The translations under genes and the position numbers were made by a program. A stretch of 64,000 nucleotides of DNA from contig OZ037853.1 of the NCBI GenBank assembly GCA_964035575.1, forward strand, positions 962,501 to 1,026,500. The letters are read 5' to 3'. Under the pieces are notes generated by a model. The model was given only the letters and a program-made list of their open reading frames with translations. It did no database searches and had not been told where the DNA came from. Shown here piece after piece: positions 51,047-60,840 of the stretch; the first letter of the stretch is position 1; each line of letters opens with the position of its first letter. The DNA comes from Rhynchopus sp. YZ270_cl-10. Lineage: Eukaryota; Euglenozoa; Diplonemea; Diplonemida; Diplonemidae.

Positions 51047-54000
51047 TCAAGTGCTCTGGGACGGCCGCGAGTTCCTGCTCCGCTTTAGGCCCCGCAGACG
51101 GTTGTAGAGGGTGTAAGCCTCTTCCACCTCGTCGGAGCTCATCGACGGCTTCTTCGCTTCTTTCCACAGGTAGAGGCAGGTGAGGGCGTCATCCACCGAC
51201 TGCCAATCCCCTCCCGCTGCCAGCGACTGGTGCTGAAGCGTGTTCGGGTAGAACGTGTCCTTCCACGCCTCGGCGGTCGCTGGACACCCCATGTTGTTGA
51301 ATCCTGGGCAGGGCGCCATACCGGCATAGAACGGCACGTTGGTCGGGAGGGCTGTAGGTGCGGGTTGAGAGCCACTCTCCGATTGCGTGTACGTGCTGGG
51401 GGCCGAAGTGGCGTCAGACATGGGGACTGCGAGTTCTGATTCGTCGATGAGGTCCATAGAGAACTCGCTGCCCTGCGATGCGGCGGGCGGCTGCTCTCTC
51501 GGGTGGACGGAAGAGGGAACTGCCTCAGAGGAAGAAGATACGGGGAGGGCTGAGTGGGTGTTTGAGAAGCCACTCTCCGTACCGGTCTGAGGTTGTGTTG
51601 CCCCGTCCGAACCAGGGTGTGTCTGCGCAGAGGCGCCGGGACGGGCAACTGCTTGTGCGACAGGGGGCACCGAGGACGCGACCGGAGTAGGGAGGGCTGA
51701 ATGTGTGGTGGAGTAGCCGCTCTCTTGTCCCTGGACGTCTGATGATGCCTGTCTCATGTTGCGTTGCGTCTGTGCCCTCCGCGCCTTTGCAGTCTCCACT
51801 TGGCTGGTCACGCGAGCTTCACGCTGTACCTTCACCAAGTTAATGCTCTTGGGGTCAATCATCTCGTGCGCGCGCGCAATGATCCTCGCCGCGCATGGCT
51901 TGCTGGACACTGGCAGGGCCCGCGGGCAGGTTGAGGGGAGGGAACGACACGGCACACACACCCAAACTGAGCACTCCCGACACTCCCAATGACGTTCACG
52001 ACCGAGGACCGCAGCCGAGCACAGCTCGCATTTCCCGAAATCCGCCCGTGAGTCTTCCAGGGGGCAGTCCAGAAGCCCCTCGCGTGACACACAAGTGAGA
52101 GGCGGCAGGCGCGGGGTCGGTTCATGCATGAGGAGGAACTGCGTCAGCTTCTCGGGGATATTGACCGGCGTGAAGTGACCTGCGGTGCGGCCATCGTGGG
52201 CTAGTGCGAGCACCTGACGGTATCCCACTTCGCCTGAGGGGGTGAAGACCGACGGTCGATGGCCACCAATGAACACCACCACCAGGGAATGCAGAGCTCG
52301 GGCCAGGCCGCTAACCGTCACCATGTCAGCCCAAGTGTCAGGACGCGCACACCCAGCGATGCTCATCTGTCGCGCCCATACTCCGACACTTGGTTCAGCG
52401 CGAGCCGCTAAGTCCTCGTCTTGGACCACCTGTGCAATCGCCGCCTGTCTCAGGGACCCCGCACTCCTCCCGCACTGGTACGCCACGGCATCGAAGCAAC
52501 AGTCGCCCACTGTGTAGCGGAAGTCCGCGGGAACGGAGCACCCGAGGGAGGACAGCTGTAGCGGCAGGGCCGGCGGGGGGTCACATGTCTCCAGCGCCTT
52601 GAATGCTGTTGCAGGGTCTTCGCAGGGAGTGGAGGGTACTTCAAGGGTGGACGGATGGGTGGATTCCTTGCCCGCTTGTCGGCTCAGCCATGCCTCCATC
52701 GCTGCCGTGGCTTCGTCGACGTCATAAAGGGGATCAGGGGCGACGGGAGCGACAGGTTCCTCTTCAACTTCACAGTCGTTCTCAGACAAGCGGTACAGAT
52801 GGTCATCCACGTACGAAGGGAAACGGTCATCGGGAGGGTCTGGCGAGACGTAGTAGCTTTTGTCGAGGGACACTGCTTTCGCTGGCACTGCTGTGCGCGT
52901 GACCGCAAGGCTGAAGCACAGGGCGCCTCTCTTCAGCAATGTGGCGCCCACCTCCCGCTGGACACACACGGCCAGACGTTCGTTCCACTTGACCGATGCC
53001 AGAACTTTATCCCCGTCCGCTCGCTCCGCAGCCATCTTGTTCAGATGGCGCCACAGCGTGTCTGCCTCCGGACCTAGCCCCCCAAGGACCTCGGCTGCAA
53101 AGGCTGTGAAGGAAATATGAGCTTTCCTGCAGGCTTCGCCGTGCTTGCCCCGTTTCGCCGTCTGATGTGTGACCGCGGCGTGTCCCACCGCCCGGGCCGC
53201 CCCTTGGACATGCGACTTGGCGAGGGGATTCGCTACCACGCAGTCCACCGCTCGAGGCTTGCCATCACCGACTCCGATGGAGAAGAAGATGTCTGCCGGT
53301 TTGGTCCCTCCGAGGACGATGTGCTTAGGCTCCAGGGACGGAGCGAGGCCCGCCTTCGAACCCAGCATGCCCACCAGATCGCGTAGCCGGTCATGCCTGC
53401 GAATCGTGCAACCCCCATGGCTGCAGTTGAGGGCGTGTATCCCGAACTCATCCATGGGCCGACCACATTGTTCGCATAGTGCCTTGTCCCTGTGTACCGC
53501 AAGACCCAGTCTGAGACGGACCACTGCTCGAAACTCTTCCGGGTTGATGACGTTTTCTGGGGTGGGTAATGCGGTAATCCACGCCCCCGCCAAGGGCAGC
53601 TGAAGGGAATTCAGCCGAGCACGGTCCTGGATGTCCCCTGTGTCGCGCAACTCAGACACTTGACGTGTGATGATCGGGGCAGACAGATCACGCTGTTTGA
53701 GGAATGGCTGGGGCTGTTCCTCTGGGTTCACGCGGGCATCGGCGTCCACAAGCTCATTGTACCGGGTGGCAGTGTGGCTCCACCCTCCAGCATCCCAACG
53801 GTAGTGTTTGTCCAGGTGCTTGCATAAATCGAAGGTGCCACTAGCAGCTCCCATAGCGGCAGCGGTCCAGTGGTCGTATGCACGGCGCACCCCCAAGCCC
53901 CCTATACGCACGGGGAGGGCAGCTTGCACTCGAGCCGCATCCGGCATCAATGCGTCCGGGTCCGACCCTGGCGAACTCAGAATCTGTGCCAGCACCCGGT

Positions 54001-57000
54001 CCACCTCCTTGTCGTACTTGTCCAGCCACTTGTGATCCCCTTGGTGACGAAGGGCCCGCATGTAGAAGACAGTTTTGCAAAATCCTTCACAGTGGCGCAA
54101 GAGAGACAGAGCCACCTGAGCATCTCCCAGTTTACCCAGCAGGCGGAGTTTCTTCGAGAATTCAAGCATCGTGCTCTCCATGAACTCGTCGCAGTACTCG
54201 TTAGTGCCGATGGGGGCCCCCAGAAAGCTGAATCCCTCTCGGAGCACCTTCAGGTCCGCCACGGCAAATCCTGCATCCTGGAGGACGGCATCAGTGTGGT
54301 TCTTCTCACCTCCGAGGGGGATGAGTTCGCATTTGGAGGAATTCACCGATAGCCCCAACTTCAGGCTCTCCGACTTTAGTACCTCAAAGGCTTTCGCAAC
54401 TGCCGCAGGCGATCCCATGAGCGTCCCGTCATCCAGGTACCAAACCGACAGATCCACCCCCGGCAGGTCGCGAACCGTTTCCGTCAAGCCCTTCACCACC
54501 AGAGAGAAGAGAAGGGGGCCTAGCGGGTCACCTTGCTGCACACCGGACTGCGATTGCACCACTACTTCACCGTACACCAGGGAGGACGGATACACGTAGC
54601 ACCACTCCACAAAACGGGACAGCTTAGGGAGGTGTGCGCGCGTCTGATTCAGCAAGGTGTTGCGGCACACAGTGTTGAACGCATTGCTGAAGTCAATCTT
54701 CAGCACTACTTTGTCCTGGCCGATGTGACGGAAAGCGAAGTCCCGGACTGTCTCTGTCGCTGCCTCGATGCCACCTTCCACCCCTACCCCCACCTGCTTA
54801 CCAGGGAGCAGAATGTCCTTCGCTTGCTTCTTCACATCAGCTGCATACGATTTCGCTGCCAGCCTACGGAGAGTTTCACCCACTGCGATCGGACGGACAT
54901 CGTTGGCACCTTTGGGGAGCGCCATCAAACGGGCCCCAGCCAGGAAAGGAGTGACTTCGTCGGGGACTCTGGCTGCGCGGACTGCGTTGAGCACGTGAGT
55001 CAAGGCCGGTAGGATGTTGACGTCACTCTCATTCAGCATCTGCTTGAGGTGGTCCGCACGGAGGCCGGAAGGACCTGCAGCAGTGCCTCGCGGCATGCGT
55101 TTCACCAGTGCCAGCACCTGCGCAGGGGTCAAGTCATCTGGGGTGGCGGGCTTCACCAACGCCGGGCCTAACTCCACTTTGGATGGGGGCGGAGGGTGCT
55201 TGGCCCGCAGAGCTTGCAGTGTGGCTTCAGAGTCCGGGGCGAGTCCCGACGAAGAGAGACGGGAGAAGGCTGCGGCGGGACGACCCTTCCGAGCTTCAGC
55301 GACGCACGCCCGTTCCAGATCCTCAAATATGGGGGCCTCTTGCTCTGCTCGTCTCCCCGGCACCTGAGCCTGCGCATCCCGCCACAGTGCGGATAACTCG
55401 CCTTTCTCCCACCGCTCCAAGTCTTCGATGCGCTTCTCTCGCATGCGCTTCTTCTTCGTCTTGCCACTTCGGCGAGTGCGGAGGAGCGTTTTCCACAGCA
55501 TGCCGAACCGGTTCCACGCGGACAGGTCCTTAGCGTTGGCTGCGATGTCCAAGAGTGCTATGTTCACCGCCTCCGTCACTGCACGAAGCATGTAGTCCGG
55601 GATGAACTCCATGACACGGGAGCGGCTTACGGCGATGTCATGCGCAGACGGAAGAAGGCGATCGTCGTCTACTTCCTGCTGGGACCTCTTTCGGATGGGC
55701 GGAACAGCGGATGGTGCGGTCGCCCCCCTGCACGAGAAGCATGTCCCATCCTTGGCCTTTATGGGGAGGACGTCCCCGCACCGCACGCACTGCGTGAACT
55801 TCAGGCGGCGGAGGTCGGCTGCAGGCAGGATGTCGCCTTGCTGGGCGTGCTCCTGCAAGTGATCCCGCAGCTTGCGGTGCTTAAACTCCGCGCTCCTGTG
55901 GATCTTGGAGCCCGAGCAGTGAGGCAGGGGGCAGTAATAACCCTGCGCTGGGGGGTCGAGGGAGCAAGAGGCGGTGGAATCTGCAGTGATCGCTGCCAAC
56001 GGATGCGCGGCAATGGTGTCGGGGTTGAGCAGGGAGTAGGGAGCCCCTGCTGTGAGCAACTCGATAGCGTCGTTGTCGGCGTACACCGCGTCGAAGTGAT
56101 TGCCCACCCGAGTGATGACCCTCGTCCTCGCGACTTCTTTTGTGGACAGCCGCGTTGCCCGGATGCGCACCACAGGGTTCTCACCACACTGCACCACGAG
56201 GATGTTCTCCCGCCACACGTTCGCCGCAAGGTGGATGGCGAAGTGGTCTCCCCAGGCGTCACCTCTGAGCCCTGCGACGTACGCATCCAACTGCTTCTGC
56301 CCACCCAACATCACTTCACCCTGTGCACGGGTCTCAACGGCTCTGTCGGCAAACAGCTCACGAAGCTCAGTACACTCAGCAGCCGTAGGGGGCGGCCTGT
56401 TCCTGGTCTGAGCCTGGAACAGCGAGACAAAGAGGCAATTGTCCGACTCGGAGTTAGGGACGCGGACTGCGGCTCCTTGGGAAATGGAGCTCAGGAAAGC
56501 GTCAACCCTCTCTCGTTCAGCATCCACCTGGGCATCCTGTTCGTTCCCACCTCTCATGGCACCTGGGCCCGCCCAGACGTGACGGCACCGCCCTACTCTG
56601 TCTCTGCCAACATGACGCATGCGGAACAGCGCTCTGCTGCGGCGACGGGAGCCTGCCAGTGGAGGGTTGTCTTGCGGGCAATGCCCCCACGCGACGCAAC
56701 GACGGACCCCAGACAGGGAGCACCGACACATCAGACGGAGACCCTGACACCAGGGGTTCCGAGCAATCCATCTGCGGCGACGGCGACGGCGACGTCGGCA
56801 GGGCTCCTTCCACGAGAGGGTGTCGGCAAGGAGGGCACGGAGCAACGCCGCGACGTGGCAGACCATCAAGGCCCACACAACACCAGGCCCTACGACCCCA
56901 CACCCACTGACGGAACCAGGAACATCCCGCGCCCCCCAGCTCCCAACCTGACCAACCGACGCCTCCGCACCTCGCCTTCGCACACACACGCGCCTGAAGA

Positions 57001-57085
57001 TGTTGCTGCTGTAGCCGTTGCTGCTGCTGTTGTTGCTGTTGCTGCTGCAGTTGCTGTAGCTGCTGCTGTTGTTGCTGTTGTTCAC
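51047..57085 (-). CDS. LINE polyprotein: OTU, reverse transcriptase, restriction-like endonuclease, second OTU
   Basis: 2,012 residues, uninterrupted. Approximate residues: Asn/Ser-rich start (1-25, so the true start may be later); OTU-like cysteine protease domain 195-335 (SESDNCLFVSLFQ with D-x-C, NHFDAVY with His); C2H2 and CxxC fingers 383-455 (CPLPHCSGSKIHRS, CVRCGDVLPIK); reverse transcriptase ~640-960 (KIDFSNAFNTV, WYLDDGTLMG); CCHC-like CEQCGRPMDEFGIHALNC ~1200, then RHDRLRDLV; PD-(D/E)xK-type endonuclease residues in TKPADIFF and AVDCVVANP ~1255-1285; second OTU-like domain 1515-1645 (GDCCFDAVAYQCG, AGHFTPV); RING/ZZ-like Cys cluster 1680-1725 (CELCSAAVLGRERHWEC, CVPC); Ser/Pro-rich tail. 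It should reverse-transcribe its own RNA at a nicked target; the OTU domains probably act on ubiquitin or on self-processing, which is inferred. Confidence 0.88.
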   Translation of the reverse strand: MNNSNNSSSYSNCSSNSNNSSSNGYSSNIFRRVCVRRRGAEASVGQVGSWGARDVPGSVSGCGVVGPGVVWALMVCHVAALLRALLADTLSWKEPCRRRRRRRRRWIARNPWCQGLRLMCRCSLSGVRRCVAWGHCPQDNPPLAGSRRRSRALFRMRHVGRDRVGRCRHVWAGPGAMRGGNEQDAQVDAERERVDAFLSSISQGAAVRVPNSESDNCLFVSLFQAQTRNRPPPTAAECTELRELFADRAVETRAQGEVMLGGQKQLDAYVAGLRGDAWGDHFAIHLAANVWRENILVVQCGENPVVRIRATRLSTKEVARTRVITRVGNHFDAVYADNDAIELLTAGAPYSLLNPDTIAAHPLAAITADSTASCSLDPPAQGYYCPLPHCSGSKIHRSAEFKHRKLRDHLQEHAQQGDILPAADLRRLKFTQCVRCGDVLPIKAKDGTCFSCRGATAPSAVPPIRKRSQQEVDDDRLLPSAHDIAVSRSRVMEFIPDYMLRAVTEAVNIALLDIAANAKDLSAWNRFGMLWKTLLRTRRSGKTKKKRMREKRIEDLERWEKGELSALWRDAQAQVPGRRAEQEAPIFEDLERACVAEARKGRPAAAFSRLSSSGLAPDSEATLQALRAKHPPPPSKVELGPALVKPATPDDLTPAQVLALVKRMPRGTAAGPSGLRADHLKQMLNESDVNILPALTHVLNAVRAARVPDEVTPFLAGARLMALPKGANDVRPIAVGETLRRLAAKSYAADVKKQAKDILLPGKQVGVGVEGGIEAATETVRDFAFRHIGQDKVVLKIDFSNAFNTVCRNTLLNQTRAHLPKLSRFVEWCYVYPSSLVYGEVVVQSQSGVQQGDPLGPLLFSLVVKGLTETVRDLPGVDLSVWYLDDGTLMGSPAAVAKAFEVLKSESLKLGLSVNSSKCELIPLGGEKNHTDAVLQDAGFAVADLKVLREGFSFLGAPIGTNEYCDEFMESTMLEFSKKLRLLGKLGDAQVALSLLRHCEGFCKTVFYMRALRHQGDHKWLDKYDKEVDRVLAQILSSPGSDPDALMPDAARVQAALPVRIGGLGVRRAYDHWTAAAMGAASGTFDLCKHLDKHYRWDAGGWSHTATRYNELVDADARVNPEEQPQPFLKQRDLSAPIITRQVSELRDTGDIQDRARLNSLQLPLAGAWITALPTPENVINPEEFRAVVRLRLGLAVHRDKALCEQCGRPMDEFGIHALNCSHGGCTIRRHDRLRDLVGMLGSKAGLAPSLEPKHIVLGGTKPADIFFSIGVGDGKPRAVDCVVANPLAKSHVQGAARAVGHAAVTHQTAKRGKHGEACRKAHISFTAFAAEVLGGLGPEADTLWRHLNKMAAERADGDKVLASVKWNERLAVCVQREVGATLLKRGALCFSLAVTRTAVPAKAVSLDKSYYVSPDPPDDRFPSYVDDHLYRLSENDCEVEEEPVAPVAPDPLYDVDEATAAMEAWLSRQAGKESTHPSTLEVPSTPCEDPATAFKALETCDPPPALPLQLSSLGCSVPADFRYTVGDCCFDAVAYQCGRSAGSLRQAAIAQVVQDEDLAARAEPSVGVWARQMSIAGCARPDTWADMVTVSGLARALHSLVVVFIGGHRPSVFTPSGEVGYRQVLALAHDGRTAGHFTPVNIPEKLTQFLLMHEPTPRLPPLTCVSREGLLDCPLEDSRADFGKCELCSAAVLGRERHWECRECSVWVCVPCRSLPSTCPRALPVSSKPCAARIIARAHEMIDPKSINLVKVQREARVTSQVETAKARRAQTQRNMRQASSDVQGQESGYSTTHSALPTPVASSVPPVAQAVARPGASAQTHPGSDGATQPQTGTESGFSNTHSALPVSSSSEAVPSSVHPREQPPAASQGSEFSMDLIDESELAVPMSDATSAPSTYTQSESGSQPAPTALPTNVPFYAGMAPCPGFNNMGCPATAEAWKDTFYPNTLQHQSLAAGGDWQSVDDALTCLYLWKEAKKPSMSSDEVEEAYTLYNRLRGLKRSRNSRPSQST

Positions 57086-57815
57086 TTGTCCCCTTTGCCC
57101 TCCTCCCCTGAAGAAGAAGTGGGGAGGCGCAGGTCAGGCTGAGGACCTTTCCGCTGCTAGCCGTCCTACACCCTTTTTACACATACCTGGGGTGTTTCCG
57201 ACCAGCAGCCCCTCGGTCTCCTGGTTGTGTCCTTTTCAGACACGCCCTTCCACCGAGAGCACAGCTCACTACCACCCGATGGCTTCTTCCGTATCACAGA
57301 AACTTCCGAAGTCCGCGGGGTGTGTAACTCACTGTGGCCCGACTGTACATTGAGCCCTCTGCTTGAGAGGACCGGCTGGTGACCCAGTCTGTAGCGATCC
57401 CATGCGTCCCAGTTTGTGGTTTCACGCACTGGTGGGACACAGCCAGCTCGCGCTGACCACTCCAGTCGCCCGGAGGTGGAACCGACGGTCTGAACCGCAT
57501 GAATCTGCCGACCCAATGCGATCTTTGACCGTTAGCCAGCCGATTACTCGACCTGACCTCTGCTCGGCAAGTTGGTCACGCCTGTCTGCAGGGGAGTGAC
57601 TCCCCACAAGTATGCATCCGACACAACTCCCTAACAGATTCACCAGCCTAGCCTGTTCACATCCCAACCGTCGCGGTTATGTCACCACTCACTAGTGTCG
57701 GAGTCTGTTACATGTGAGCCCCAACATCGAACGAGTGCTGCTCACAAAGGCACCACCGCAGCAAATAGCGGTGCAGTTGCTTGCAGTCGTCGAGTGTGCT
57801 CACCATGTGGGTAGG
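57086..57815 (-). other. 5' UTR of the LINE
   Basis: About 730 bp of GC-balanced sequence without a long frame, unlike the AT-rich flanks. It begins (element sense) near CCCACATGGTGAGCACACTC. CTG/CAG-type repeats at 57,000-57,085 encode the Asn/Ser-rich start of the protein. Confidence 0.5.
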
Positions 57816-57857
57816 ATTTTTTGTGATTTTTGTGATTTTTTGTGATTTGTTGTGAAT

Positions 57858-58066
57858 ACATACATGTTGGTACGTACGTAAAACGCGCAAAAATAATCAA
57901 AAAACGCGCAAAATAATAAAAAAATGTTTTTAATAAAAACGTCACAAAAACGTAACAAAAGCGCGCAAAACGTCTTTGTGACGTTTTTTATTAAAAACAT
58001 TTTTTTATTATTTTGCGCGTTTTTTGATTATTTTTGCGCGTTTTACGTACGTACCAACATGTATGT
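57858..58066. repeat. long hairpin (two ~91-bp arms)
   Basis: The left arm 57858-57948 (ACATACATGTTGGTACGTAC ... ACGTCACAAA) is matched almost perfectly in inverse by 57975-58066 (TTTGTGACGT ... GTACGTACCAACATGTATGT), with a 26-bp spacer. It lies inside the right half of the TIR element and includes GCGCGCAAAA-type words. Confidence 0.9.
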
Positions 58067-58182
58067 GAATAGAATTTTTTTTTTGTGATTTTTTGTATTT
58101 ATTTTGTGTGATTTTGTGTGATTTGTTGTGATTTGTTGTGATTTTTTGTGAATATTGTTGTTGCGGGCACCCGGATCTCCCC

Positions 58183-58189
58183 ATATAGT
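58183..58189. repeat. 7-bp target-site duplication (right)
   Basis: ATATAGT; see left copy at 50204-50210. Confidence 0.8.
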
Positions 58190-58195
58190 GAGGTT

Positions 58196-58228
58196 CATCC
58201 TCGGGTGTCAACAACCAAGTTTTCAAAA
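58196..58228 (+). repeat. SINE-like 3' motif, site 4
   Basis: CATCCTCGGGTGTC, AACAACCAAGTTTTCAAAA, then an A-rich AATAAAATAAAAC tail; it starts 6 bp after the right target duplication of the TIR element. Confidence 0.5.
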
Positions 58229-58394
58229 AATAAAATAAAACAAAAACAACAAAAAAAAAGGGTGTAGCGCACCCTCGGGAAATGGGGTACGCTGATCCCC
58301 TTTTTTTGAATTTCGACAAAAATGGTGTGGCTGAAACCAGCAAATTTCACTGCTAAAGAACTGCTAACAAACTGCTAAATAATACCCTTTTTTT

Positions 58395-59244
58395 AGGGGT
58401 GGTGTATAAAAACATTTTTTTACCTTGGTTTTTCCACTCCCCCTGTTGGCGCGCCTCCACTCTTGCATACCCATGTGTGACCCCACCGTTGAACGCAATC
58501 GACTCGCTGAGTCAAAAGAACGCACAGAACGGGGCTGGAAAAAATCAAGAAAAACGCGTACCGTGCGCCTGCGGCGCCCACAAAGTGAGTTTTCCCCCTG
58601 AGTATACTGAGTATACTGTGTATACTGTGTATACTGTGTATACTGTGTATACTGTGTATACTGTGTATACTGTGTATACTGTGTATACTGTGTATACTGT
58701 GTATACTGTGTATACTGTGTATACTGTGTATACTGTGTATACTGTGTATACTGTGTATACTGTGTATACTGTGTATACTGTGTATACTGTGTATACTGTG
58801 TATACTGTGTATACTGTGTATACTGTGTATACTGTGTATACTGTGTATACTGTGTATACTGTGTATACTGTGTATACTGTGTATACTGTGTATACTGTGT
58901 ATACTGTGTATACTGTGTATACTGTGTATACTGTGTATACTGTGTATACTGTGTATACTGTGTATACTGTGTATACTGTGTATACTGTGTATACTGTGTA
59001 TACTGTGTATACTGTGTATACTGTGTATACTGTGTATACTGTGTATACTGTGTATACTGTGTATACTGTGTATACTGCGGAAATTGACCACAAACGAGAA
59101 CTTGTCCATTTCGGCGAATTGACCCCACCACTGGCCGGACGGATTCCGGAAATGCAAATGCCGGCGTTAAAAAGCTCACCAACGAAAAAAAAAATTTTTT
59201 TTCCAACACCCGTGGGGAAAAATTTTTTTATACACCACCCCCCC
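58395..59244. repeat. inverted-repeat unit enclosing the minisatellite
   Basis: AGGGGTGGTGTATAAAAAC at 58395 is inverted at 59221-59244 (TTTTTTATACACCACCCCCC). Outside it a ~35-bp direct duplication flanks the unit (CTGCTAACAAACTGCTAAAT then AATACCC at ~58,360 and ~59,265). It may be a mobile element with an expanded centre. Confidence 0.5.
58601..59076. repeat. 9-bp minisatellite, about 53 copies
   Basis: The unit is GTGTATACT; the first two units are GAGTATACT and the rest are essentially perfect over 476 bp. The unit contains the palindrome GTATAC. Because 9 is divisible by 3, several frames stay open on both strands (VYT, QYT, IHS repeats) without being genes. Confidence 0.98.
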
Positions 59245-60094
59245 AAAAATGCATGCTAACAAAGTGCTAACAAACTGCTAAATAATACCCTTTTTTTTGG
59301 GTTCAGCCACACCAAAAAAGCTAAATTTTGACAAAAAAAAAATCAGTTTTTTTTTTTTGTCGAAATTGTCAAAGGCTTCAAGACCCCTGGATATTTCCGA
59401 AACTAAAAAAAACAAAACAAACAAAACAACAAAAATAGGAAGGCTCGCAATGAACGAACGCGACCCCAAATCTAGCAATTGGGTTACGCAAGGGGGGGAA
59501 AAAACCACATTTAGTTACAATTTTTTTTGACTGTGATAGGTGGTGGGGTTCGGCTGGGGTGGGGGACTTTAAAAAAAATTTTTTTTGTTGTTGTTGAAAA
59601 AAGCAAAAGGCAGTCTTAAGAGCGTTATATTGCCTAAGAAAAGTTGGTGGCGGCGGTGGTGGAAAAAAAAGGACACAATGGCGTGCCATGACAACGATTT
59701 TCTTTTTCTTTTTTTTTTTCCGTCACACAAAAAAGGGGGGCGGGTACATGGTCCTCAAAAAAAGCTGCGAATTAATGGTGATCCATTGTATTACAACTGG
59801 TACACAAAATGACAATTATTTCAAATAAAAAAACGGGATTTTTTGAGGGAAAGGGGGGGGCAGACCTTATGTCAAAACACTTAAAACAAGATAAGCAACA
59901 CAACTATTTTCATCTGACCCTCCCCCTCCCTCTCACACTTTGTCATGATATGACACACTTTTTTTTTTTTTGACGCAATTCATCGCTCACGATACCCTGC
60001 AAATTCTTTTTGCAGCAATGTTGGCAGTGTCATGGCATTCGTGGTGGCTCACTACCCTAACTTCATTTCCTTCCCCACCACCTCCCCCCCTTAG

Positions 60095-60352
60095 GTTGTA
60101 AAATTCGAATAATTCGTATAATTAATTATACGGACTATACGGTAGTCGGTCCCCCAGCAGCACCGTATGGCACCGTATAATTCTGTATAGCGCTACTCTG
60201 ACCATACTCTAACAATCTCATAATGTCATTGTTAGACTCGAGAACAATAACCAAAATTCTAACCGGACCGACAACTAGAACTACCGTATCATACGGCAAT
60301 CGAAAAATACGAATAATACGGTATTCGGTCGGGGGCAGAGCATGTATAATAC
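60095..60352. repeat. possible small inverted-repeat element
   Basis: AGGTTGTA at 60095 and TACAACCT ending at 60352 are inverted. The interior is full of ATACGG/CCGTAT words in both orientations (ATTAATTATACGG, CCGTATCATACGG). The boundaries are tentative. Confidence 0.35.
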
Positions 60353-60414
60353 AACCTAGCCACACCCCCCACACCACATGGAACAGGATCACCTCTCCCT
60401 TTCCCTCCCCCCCA

Positions 60415-60840
60415 ATGTCCGGGGGCTACGTCGATGATGGTTCCGATTCGATGATCGAAGAGGAAACAAGCAACACCGCTTTCGAGATGTGGGAGACTGC
60501 TATGTCGACCCAGCTGCTCAACCATGCAGATAACGTGAGACAGATGTGTAAAGAGCTGTGGGAAAACGTGACCTTTGCGGGAACGTACGCAAAGGTGAAA
60601 GAATTTTCAGATAATGCAGGAAAGGAGTTCCAGAAGCATGCGGGGAACATGGAGAAACGCTGTGACAACCTCGCTCTTTTCCTGACGTCTCAGGCACTGG
60701 ACGCTCAGTTAAAAAGGCTGTCAAACGACGAGGCACCAGACGAAGAGCTTAAAGAAAAGTGCAAAGCAAACGTAGCAAAGATCGATGCCGCGCTGCAGGA
60801 GCATTGCGACACCAACAACCTGGAGAACCCAAAAAAATGA
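60415..60840 (+). CDS. small hypothetical helical protein
   Basis: 141 residues beginning MSGGYVDDGSDSMIEEETSN. The body is predicted helical and charged (LLNHADNVRQMCKELWENV; EELKEKCKANVAKIDAALQE) with four or five cysteines and no signal peptide or membrane segment. The frame is open further upstream to 60223, but that part overlaps an inverted-repeat element and reads like non-coding DNA. The ATG at 60415 follows a pyrimidine-rich leader (CCTCTCCCTTTCCCTCCCC). The family is not recognised. Confidence 0.55.
   Translation: MSGGYVDDGSDSMIEEETSNTAFEMWETAMSTQLLNHADNVRQMCKELWENVTFAGTYAKVKEFSDNAGKEFQKHAGNMEKRCDNLALFLTSQALDAQLKRLSNDEAPDEELKEKCKANVAKIDAALQEHCDTNNLENPKK

Larger units (their letters stand above)
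50748..57815 (-). mobile_element. non-LTR retrotransposon (LINE) with restriction-like endonuclease
   Basis: It reads leftward: ~730-bp 5' UTR, the 2,012-codon frame (57085-51047), ~255-bp 3' UTR and a poly(A) tail seen as 42 T at 50748-50789. It resumes host-type repeat on both sides, so it inserted into the TIR element. The target duplication cannot be read because the target itself is repetitive. The domain order (OTU, zinc fingers, RT, CCHC-like motif and RLE) places it among REL-endonuclease LINEs such as the NeSL/R2 group, many of which are site-specific. It looks whole. The 5' border is estimated from where the TTTTTGTGA repeat resumes. Confidence 0.85.
50211..58182. mobile_element. 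TIR element with TTTTTGTGA-type arrays, split by a LINE
   Basis: The ends are a perfect 37-bp inverted repeat (GGGGAGATCCGGGTGCCCGC, AACAACAATATTCACAA) with ATATAGT on each side. Without the LINE the element is only ~0.9 kb. Its body is TCACAAAAAA-type repeats in both orientations (50,235-50,740 and 57,817-57,855, 58,080-58,165) and a 91-bp-arm hairpin (57858-58066). There is no transposase, so it is a non-autonomous, MITE-like element. Confidence 0.8.
58190..60414. other. gene-poor region with minisatellite and inverted repeats
   Basis: No gene is supported. Long open frames across 58,600-59,076 are artefacts of the 9-bp repeat. The rest is homopolymer-rich. Confidence 0.6.

Noticed and set aside
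50211-58182. Virus-like or Polinton-type element, or a TIR transposon that encodes its own reverse transcriptase
   Set aside because: There is no capsid, integrase or DNA polymerase. The frame is a REL-endonuclease LINE with its own poly(A) tail inside the TIR element, so nesting explains the structure.
58364-59259. Four long open frames with VYT, QYT or IHS repeats
   Set aside because: They exist only because the 9-bp minisatellite has no stop in those frames; the flanks have no coding character.
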